Shown piece by piece: positions 34,150 through 39,490 of a stretch of 39,490 nucleotides of DNA. The notes under the pieces are model-generated. The model saw only the letters and a list, made by a program, of their open reading frames with translations, ran no database searches and had not been told where the DNA came from. The DNA is from JAYRWN01 sp041917975. Its GTDB lineage: Bacteria > Bacteroidota > Bacteroidia > Chitinophagales > Saprospiraceae. Location of the stretch: positions 1 to 39,490 of the forward strand of contig JAYRWN010000224.1 of assembly GCA_041917975.1 (NCBI GenBank), given 5' to 3'. The translations under genes and the position numbers were made by a program. The first letter of the stretch is position 1, and every line of letters starts with the position of its first letter.

Positions 34150-35520
34150 ATGAAAACTATCATTGAACCATTTAGAATAAAAAGTGTGGAACCGATCAGG
34201 TTTACCACACCAAATGAACGTCGCGAAATTTTATCCAAAGCTTGGTATAATATGTTTTTAATCCATGCGGACGATGTCATGATAGATCTGCTTACTGATA
34301 GTGGTACTTCTGCCATGAGTAGTCAGCAATGGTCTGCGATGATGATCGGTGATGAGTCGTATGCCGGATCACCTAGCTTCTATCGTTTTGAGCATGCAGT
34401 CCAAAACATCACCGGCATGCCATATATAATCCCAACCCATCAAGGTCGGGCAGCGGAAAAAATTATCTTTTCAATATTGGGTGGAGCCGGAAAATATTTT
34501 TTAAGCAATACGTTGTTTGACACCACTCGGGCTAACATTGAGTACTCCGGCTCAGTGGGCTTGGATTTAGTTATCCCCGAAGGGAAAATCCCACATCTGA
34601 ACCATCCCTTTAAGGGTAACATTGATGTGGATAAACTCCATGAGACTATCAAATCCATAAGCGCAAAAAACATCCCGGGCATTATAATTACTGTTACCAA
34701 TAATTCTGGGGGAGGACAGCCGGTGTCTATGGCTAATATTGCCGCGACTAAACATATTTGCCAACAATACAATATTCCCCTGATCATTGATGCCTGCAGG
34801 TTTGCAGAAAACAGTTTCTTCATTAAACTGCGTGAAGAAGGTTATGCAGAAAAATCAGTCCTGGATATAGCCCGGGAAATGTTTTTGATGGCTGATATCG
34901 TGACCATGAGCGCCAAAAAGGATGCCTTTGCCAATATCGGAGGATTTTTAGCGCTCAGGGATGCTAAACTAGCTCGTGAGTGTCGTAATATGCTCATAAT
35001 TACAGAAGGATTTCCTACTTATGGTGGACTAGCCGGTCGTGATTTAGAAGCCATAGCCCAGGGTTTAGAGGAAATAGTGCAGGAAGAATATTTAACTTAC
35101 CGCATCCGCAGCATGGAATACGTAGGCGATAACCTGTCTGCCGCCGGAGTGCCGCTCGTTTTACCAACTGGTGGCCATGCTGTGTATCTGGATGCTGCCG
35201 CATTTCTGCCCCACATTCCCAGATATGAGTATCCTGGACAAGCCCTTTGCTGCGCCTTATATACCGTAGGGGGGATACGCAGCGTGGAGATAGGCAGTGT
35301 GATGTTTGGTAAATATGACCAAACAGGTCAGCTAGTTTCTCCACCGCTAGAATTAGTGCGCCTGGCTATGCCCCGGCGGGTCTACACCCAAAGTCACATG
35401 GATTATGTGACCGAAGTCATTTTGGAGGTTTATGAAAAACGGGAGCAGTTGAGCGGTTTTCAGATAACTGAGGAAGTTCCATTACTTAGGCATTTTACTG
35501 CTAAATTCAAACCCTTATAA
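34150..35520 (+). CDS. tnaA: Tryptophanase
   Basis: PLP enzyme splitting tryptophan to indole, pyruvate and ammonia. 456 residues of the beta-eliminating lyase family, shared with tyrosine phenol-lyase (TPL): EPFRIKSVEPI, MIDLLTDSGTSAMS, IPTHQGRAAE, GGQPVSMANIAA, PLP lysine 257 in MSAKKDAF and EGFPTYGGLAGRD. Two positions point to tryptophanase: Asp124 in LFDTT (Thr124 in TPL) and Ile381 in RSVEIGS (the phenol-binding Arg381 in TPL). Other segments (SSQQW, GLAGRD, NIGGF) look TPL-like, so the assignment rests mainly on these two positions. No tnaC-like leader is seen; the gene begins 76 bases after the preceding stop. Confidence 0.82.
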   Translation: MKTIIEPFRIKSVEPIRFTTPNERREILSKAWYNMFLIHADDVMIDLLTDSGTSAMSSQQWSAMMIGDESYAGSPSFYRFEHAVQNITGMPYIIPTHQGRAAEKIIFSILGGAGKYFLSNTLFDTTRANIEYSGSVGLDLVIPEGKIPHLNHPFKGNIDVDKLHETIKSISAKNIPGIIITVTNNSGGGQPVSMANIAATKHICQQYNIPLIIDACRFAENSFFIKLREEGYAEKSVLDIAREMFLMADIVTMSAKKDAFANIGGFLALRDAKLARECRNMLIITEGFPTYGGLAGRDLEAIAQGLEEIVQEEYLTYRIRSMEYVGDNLSAAGVPLVLPTGGHAVYLDAAAFLPHIPRYEYPGQALCCALYTVGGIRSVEIGSVMFGKYDQTGQLVSPPLELVRLAMPRRVYTQSHMDYVTEVILEVYEKREQLSGFQITEEVPLLRHFTAKFKPL

Positions 35521-35533
35521 ATCAAACCAACTC

Positions 35534-36481
35534 ATGTGGATGAACGGAATTGTTTCTACTAATTTTAATTTTTTTGAACATCAGGAGGTCTATCATGGCA
35601 AGGTCAGAGATGTATACACTTCGGGTAATATATTGGTGATGGTGGCTACGGATCGAATTTCGGCATTCGACCATATTCTAACTGAACCTATTCCTTTTAA
35701 GGGGCAGGTGCTCAATCAAGTGGCGGCATTTTTTCTTAATGCCACCAGGGATTTGGTGCCTAACTGGATGATTGGTCAGCCGGACCCAAATGTGATGATT
35801 GGCTATAAATGTCAGCCTTTCAAAGTTGAAATGGTTGTAAGAGGGTTTCTTGCCGGTCATGCATGGAGGGAATATAAAGCCGGTAAACGAATCATCTGTG
35901 GGGAAGTATTACCTGATGGACTCATTGAAGGTGATAAATTGCCTCATCCGATCATCACCCCTACAACCAAAGCTGTAATTGGCCATGATGAGGATATTAG
36001 TCGTCCGGAGATTATCAGTAGCGGCCTGGTCGAGGAAAAGTACTATGCACAAATGGAAGCATATAGTCTCGCCCTTTACCAAAGGGGATATGCCATGGCT
36101 TTGGAAAAAGGATTGATCCTGGTGGATACAAAATATGAATTTGGATTACTTTCAGGGCAAGTTACACTGATGGATGAAGTACACACACCGGATAGTTCAA
36201 GATATTATTATCTGGATGGATACGCCAGCCGTCAAAGAGAAGGTGAAAAACAAAAACAGCTCTCTAAAGAATTTGTCCGTGAATGGTTAATGGAACACGG
36301 ATTTCAAGGCAAGCTAGGTGAAATCATGCCAGTCATGCCGAAAGAATTTATCCGGGAAGTATCACAGCGGTATATCGAACTCTATGAAATCATGACCGGG
36401 GAGATTTTTATACCCCAAGATTATCACCGGACTGAAGAACGCATTCGCTCGAATGTGACAAAATTTTTGGCTGGATTGTAA
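35534..36481 (+). CDS. purC: Phosphoribosylaminoimidazole-succinocarboxamide synthase (SAICAR synthetase)
   Basis: Adds aspartate to CAIR with ATP in purine synthesis. 315 residues, the long form common in Bacteroidota. It has the family's GKVRDVYTSGNILVMVATDRIS near the N-terminus, FDHILTEPIPFKG, VEMVVRGFLAGHAWREY, PIITPTTKA and ILVDTKYEFGLL, and the metal/aspartate region LMDEVHTPDSSRY. The second ATG at 35540 (MNGIVSTNF) may be the true start. It follows tnaA by 13 bases, so co-transcription is possible though the pathways are unrelated. Confidence 0.95.
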   Translation: MWMNGIVSTNFNFFEHQEVYHGKVRDVYTSGNILVMVATDRISAFDHILTEPIPFKGQVLNQVAAFFLNATRDLVPNWMIGQPDPNVMIGYKCQPFKVEMVVRGFLAGHAWREYKAGKRIICGEVLPDGLIEGDKLPHPIITPTTKAVIGHDEDISRPEIISSGLVEEKYYAQMEAYSLALYQRGYAMALEKGLILVDTKYEFGLLSGQVTLMDEVHTPDSSRYYYLDGYASRQREGEKQKQLSKEFVREWLMEHGFQGKLGEIMPVMPKEFIREVSQRYIELYEIMTGEIFIPQDYHRTEERIRSNVTKFLAGL

Positions 36482-36513
36482 TGCATTGACAGTCTTGTAA
36501 AGGGCATAAAAAA

Positions 36514-36539
36514 ACCGGCCATAAACAGGAATGGCCGGT
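36514..36539 (-). terminator. Strong hairpin with T tract on the minus strand
   Basis: ACCGGCCAT (36514-36522) and ATGGCCGGT (36531-36539) form 9 perfect pairs with an 8-base loop. The T run (AAAAAAA upstream, read as T7) lies on the minus strand, so as an intrinsic terminator it stops transcription coming leftward towards purC. On the plus strand no T tract follows, so it would at most protect the purC 3' end. Confidence 0.6.
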
Positions 36540-36676
36540 AACACTAGCGTTCTTATAGAATTTTCCAAAGATTGGTCAACCGTTATTAAGTGTCAATAAC
36601 TTTTAAAAGGTCACCTTAAAAAGACAAGTTTTTTTATTTTTTTTATATGGTCTGGCACAAATCGAAACTCACCTTC

Positions 36677-36684
36677 TATATTTG
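36677..36684 (+). promoter_or_regulatory. -7 promoter box (TATATTTG) of ssrA
   Basis: An exact TAnnTTTG match 32 bases before the mature tmRNA 5' end, allowing a short 5' precursor. The -33 region is a weak match near 36652. Confidence 0.6.
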
Positions 36685-36715
36685 TTGTTATTATGTCGTG
36701 TCCTCAAGAAGTTAT

Positions 36716-37103
36716 GGGGCTGACTGGAATTGACAGGAAATGTAATTGGTTAGTAAGCATGTCGTAGTATGATAGTTCACTACGTAAAAAATGGTTATCA
36801 AAACATAGTTGGCGAAACTAATTACGCCTTAGCGGCCTAATTCTAGGAATTAGAATGCTAATATGCTACTGGTTTGATGCCTGATAAATGATCAGTGTAG
36901 CATAACAGCAAACCACCCGGCGCAAGCCGGTCAGGCTAGGTCATGATGATGTCCCGAATCAAGACCGAATTTTTTGGGAATGGGATATAGCCAATGGTTG
37001 GAAACAGAACCTAAACTATATCCGACTATCAAATCAGTTTCTAAACATGTAGAAAGCTAATGGGTTCTTTCTCTGGACCCGGGTTCGAGTCCCGGCAGCT
37101 CCA
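36716..37103 (+). ncRNA. ssrA: Transfer-messenger RNA (tmRNA)
   Basis: Rescues stalled ribosomes by adding a degradation tag. The 5' end GGGGCTG pairs with the 3' end CAGCTCC (acceptor stem with one G-U), and GGGTTCGAGTCCC is the T arm. The reading frame GGC GAA ACT AAT TAC GCC TTA GCG GCC TAA at 36811-36840 encodes the tag GETNYALAA, close to other Bacteroidota tags and ending in the protease-recognised ALAA. The 3' CCA is not encoded: after the discriminator A at 37103 comes CGT. The length is about 388 bases. Confidence 0.95.
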
Positions 37104-37119
37104 CGTAATAAACGATGTA

Positions 37120-37155
37120 AATGCTTGTAAGATAACAACTTACAAGCATTTTTTT
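37120..37155 (+). terminator. Intrinsic terminator of ssrA
   Basis: AATGCTTGTAAG (37120-37131) and CTTACAAGCATT (37139-37150) form 12 perfect pairs with a 7-base loop, followed by TTTTT. It starts 17 bases after the tmRNA 3' end. Confidence 0.9.
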
Positions 37156-37759
37156 GTTGTTGCCCAAAATTGTTGTCATGGCATAGCCTTTTCTAGTTCT
37201 CTACTTTCATCTATTCCCTTCTTTCATCTTCTAGATAGTAGAATTCTTCATTTTTGGGTTGCCGATTTTGTTACTGAAATTTTTGAAAGTCCCTATGGCA
37301 AGATAGTTAGTGAATTCTATAAAGCGTTACAAGATCTGTTTGCTATTGTTGACGCTGGCGAGTTTCAATAGACTATTCGACGACGGCTAAAGAGAGTATA
37401 GAACTGGTAGCCAAGTGATCCAGTAATCAATTAATTATGCTTATTGCCTTAGCTTCATTTCCATCTCAAAATAGACTTGTATGGCTATAAATATCTGTTC
37501 TCATTGGCTAGTACTTGTGTATCATTTTCGGACATCGATTGTACGGATTCGTTACAGTTGCAAATTTCCTGAGTCAACTATCTTGCTGAATATCAGCGCA
37601 ATATAAGAATGGCATGGTATTAGTTTTTAAATACTGCATCTTGGTTTTTTCTGTGAGTTGCGGCTCTGAAATAATGCTCTTCCTTTCGTAAAAACAGAGT
37701 AATAACTTCCGTCAGATTCATAGAAGAATAAGAAACAAACAATACCTTAAAGAAATTTT
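37156..37759. other. Region without an intact gene after ssrA
   Basis: About 600 bases with many stops. A plus-strand frame ending at 37371 contains ADFVTEIFESPYGKIVSEFY and ends in DLFAIVDAGEFQ, which reads like protein, but the open frame starts inside the tmRNA and has no independent start codon near the plausible part. It may be a relic. I found no repeat of the ssrA 3' end, no integrase and no tRNA here. Confidence 0.4.
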
Positions 37760-38239
37760 ATGTATAGAGTAATTGAAAAAAAGTTCTGTACGAAAAAAGG
37801 AATTTTAACCATTGGTGGTACTGCTGTCCTTGTTTTGCTGATAACCGGGTCTGTTTATTTCACTTCCGGCAAAAGCCGTTTGAATGTAGATCCCGAACGC
37901 ACCATCAGCGAAATAAAGCAGGAGCCATTTCAGGAGTTCATTCCTGTTACTGTACAGCGTTTCAAAGAGATTTGAGTCAGAAAAGTATTGGGTGCATCGG
38001 GTTCAAATATAGTTATGCTGAAATCAAAGGATTTTATAAAACTGGTATTGATAGCTTTTGTGATTGCCACACCAACTGTTTATTTTATTATGCACCAATG
38101 GTTGGAGGATTTTGCGTATCGCATCAACATCAGTTGGTGGGTTTTCGCTGCTGCATTATTTATTGCGCTTGCTACTGTAACTATACAGGCTATAAAGGCT
38201 GCATTGGCTAATCCTGTAAAATCATTGCGAACAGAATAA
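37760..38239 (+). pseudogene. In-frame fusion relic: HlyD-like N-terminus joined to FtsX-like permease C-terminus
   Basis: Starts as a periplasmic adaptor of the HlyD/RND family: MYRVIEKKFCTKKG, a transmembrane segment TIGGTAVLVLLITGSVYF, then SGKSRLNVDPERTISEIKQ and QEFIPV. After about residue 62 it switches to the C-terminal part of a MacB/FtsX-type ABC permease: RFKEI, a stop (TGA, 37973-37975) exactly where family members have Gly, then VRKVLGASGSNIVMLKSKDF, two transmembrane segments and the end AALANPVKSLRTE. Both parts are in one frame (37760 and 37988 differ by 228). This is a deletion joining two genes of an efflux operon, with a nonsense change on top. It cannot make a working adaptor or permease. 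Confidence 0.8.
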
Positions 38240-38249
38240 AACTAAGGCC

Positions 38250-39357
38250 ATGATAAAACATTATTTTAAGATAGCACTTCGCAACCTGGGTCGTCAGAAG
38301 ATCCTTTCTTTTATTAATATCTCTGGTTTGTCAATTGGGCTGGCTTGTTTTACTTTGTTCCTGTTATATGCAGTGAATGAATTTAATTTTGATCGATTTC
38401 ATTCTAATGCCAAGGATATTTACCGGATGTATCGCTGGAGCGAACCCATGATTGGGGAAGATGCAAGCGGTGATGTATACATGCCTTCACCGTTAGGTCC
38501 TTCTTTGAAGCAGGATTTCCCAGATATCGATAATTATACCCGTCTTCGTGAAGGATGGGGAGAGAGTTTTATCAGGGCCGAAAATAAAGTGTTGCGTATG
38601 CATGTATCTTATGCTGATCCGCAATTTTTCGAAATGTTTTCTTTTCCGTTGTTATATGGCGATAAGAAAAACGCTTTAAATGAATTGCAGAATATTGTAG
38701 TAACAAAAGATATAGCAAAAGAAGTGTTTGGCACTTATAATGTGGTAGGACGTACTATCGAGATTAAAGTAGAAGATGCCTTTGTTCCGTTCACTGTTAC
38801 TGCAATAGCAGAAAACATCCCTGCTAATTCGTCCATACAGTTTCAGTGGATGGGCAATTTTAATTATATGGAAACGACAAAGTCGGGTAAAAGAGGAATC
38901 AATAACTGGAACAGATCTGCTTATTTCACTTTTGTTCAGTTGAGGCCAGGCAGCGGTTTGGCAAATGATGTTGCAAAGCTTGGAACGTTTCGGCGGAAAT
39001 ATTATCCAAATGAAGAAGCTGAGTTAAAAGCAAGTGGTTATAAATGGGAAGGAGCAACGCCACCTGTTCGTTTTGGGTTTCAGCCATTGCAGGCTATGCA
39101 TACTGATACAAAAATTTATGGCGGTTCTGTTGAAAATGTAAACCCCAAAACTATTTGGATATTATTAAGTATAGCAGCCGGTTTGTTGTTAATTGCCTGT
39201 ATCAATTTTACCACTTTGTCCATTGGCCGCTCTGCAAGAAGGGCTAAAGAGGTGGGAGTGAGAAAGATCATTGGCGGAAATAGAAAGCTTCTGGCCTTTC
39301 AGTTTTTATCTGAAGCTGTTTTGCTCAGTATGCTTTCTGCTATGATAGGATTTTTTC
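38250..39357 (+). pseudogene. ABC transporter permease (MacB/FtsX family), disrupted by an IS
   Basis: Begins as a normal efflux permease of the macrolide-exporter/FtsX class: MIKHYFKIALRNLGRQKILS, first transmembrane segment ISGLSIGLACFTLFLLYAV, a large periplasmic MacB-PCD-type domain (YRMYRWSEPM to MHTDTKIYGG), then a second membrane segment TIWILLSIAAGLLLIACINF and RRAKEVGVRKIIGG and LSEAVLLSMLSAMIGFF. The family normally continues for several hundred residues with a second half. Here the sequence changes at 39358 into an insertion-sequence end, and the reading frame stops at 39363-39365. It lies 10 bases after the preceding relic, so both come from the same efflux operon. Confidence 0.8.
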
Positions 39358-39490
39358 GGTTCTAAGCCAAAAATAGTGGGTAATTAGGTAAAAAAGGGTA
39401 ATTTAGAAAAAAGCATGGGAGTATGGATAAGTTATTCACAGCGGCATTACAATTACAGAAGCCATGGTATGTAGAAAGAGTTGAGTTTGA
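39358..39490 (+). mobile_element. Left end of an insertion sequence (probable ISL3 family), cut by the window edge
   Basis: From 39358 the sequence GGTTCTAAGCCAAAAATAGT, then GGGTAATTAGG, looks like an ISL3-type terminal inverted repeat and interrupts the permease gene. About 65 bases on, a transposase ORF begins. The right end and target duplication (expected 8 bp, possibly ATTTTTTC at 39350-39357) are outside the window, so the family is provisional. Confidence 0.6.
39423..39490 (+). CDS. Transposase, N-terminal fragment (window edge)
   Basis: Reading from ATG at 39423: MDKLFTAALQLQKPWYVERV, then EF and on past the edge. This start (a short amphipathic helix, then KPWYVERVEF) resembles ISL3-family transposases, whose N-terminal zinc-finger region follows. 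Only 22 codons are visible; DDE residues lie outside. Confidence 0.6.
   Translation, partial: MDKLFTAALQLQKPWYVERVEF

Noticed and set aside
37060..37371. 103-codon open frame starting inside ssrA
   Set aside because: Its start lies in the tmRNA T-arm region and it crosses the ssrA terminator; only the end looks protein-like, so at most a relic.
1..39490. CRISPR arrays, defence genes, tRNAs, rRNAs
   Set aside because: No regularly spaced repeats, cas or toxin-antitoxin genes, and no cloverleaf other than the tmRNA ends were found.

Overview
The window looks like chromosomal DNA of a Bacteroidota bacterium. Several independent signs agree: secreted proteins with Gln-ending signal peptides and type IX secretion (Por) C-terminal tails, a short RpoD without region 1.1, the DAHP synthase/chorismate mutase fusion typical of the phylum, promoters of the TAnnTTTG type with no visible Shine-Dalgarno sequences, and a tmRNA whose tag reads GETNYALAA. 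The gene set suggests a saprospiral or chitinophagal relative, but I cannot place it to genus.

Layout. 1-11150: secreted or lipid-anchored hydrolases (M11-type metalloprotease, a T9SS cargo protein, a PIG-L deacetylase plus GH20-like pair, an esterase-fold protein, an unknown lipoprotein, a GSDH-type PQQ sugar dehydrogenase with a sorting tail). 11256-13977: metY-metX methionine operon behind a SAM-I riboswitch, both on the minus strand. 14245-16911: a one-protein GT81-like glycosyltransferase/HAD phosphatase fusion, a small lipoprotein and a Tat-exported TIM-barrel protein. 17326-19319: aguB-aguA, agmatine to putrescine. 19328-23289: DUF1835 protein, esterase, TPMT-type methyltransferase and an unknown exported protein.

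23394-27667 is the most interesting segment. A four-gene operon for Phe/Tyr synthesis (prephenate dehydratase, aminotransferase, prephenate dehydrogenase, DAHP synthase/chorismate mutase) is preceded by two tandem attenuators. Each has a short leader ORF with clustered Tyr/Phe codons, an antiterminator pairing and an overlapping intrinsic terminator; similar terminator sequences suggest duplication.

27668-36481 is housekeeping: an NqrM-like membrane protein, mazG, rpsO, pnp, rpoD, two uncharacterised ORFs, tnaA and purC. The tmRNA gene ssrA (36716-37103) with its terminator marks a boundary. Downstream lie about 600 bases without a convincing gene and then broken efflux genes: an in-frame HlyD/FtsX deletion fusion carrying a TGA, and a permease interrupted by an IS (probably ISL3 family) that runs off the right edge.

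No CRISPR array, tRNA, rRNA, prophage or defence system was seen.
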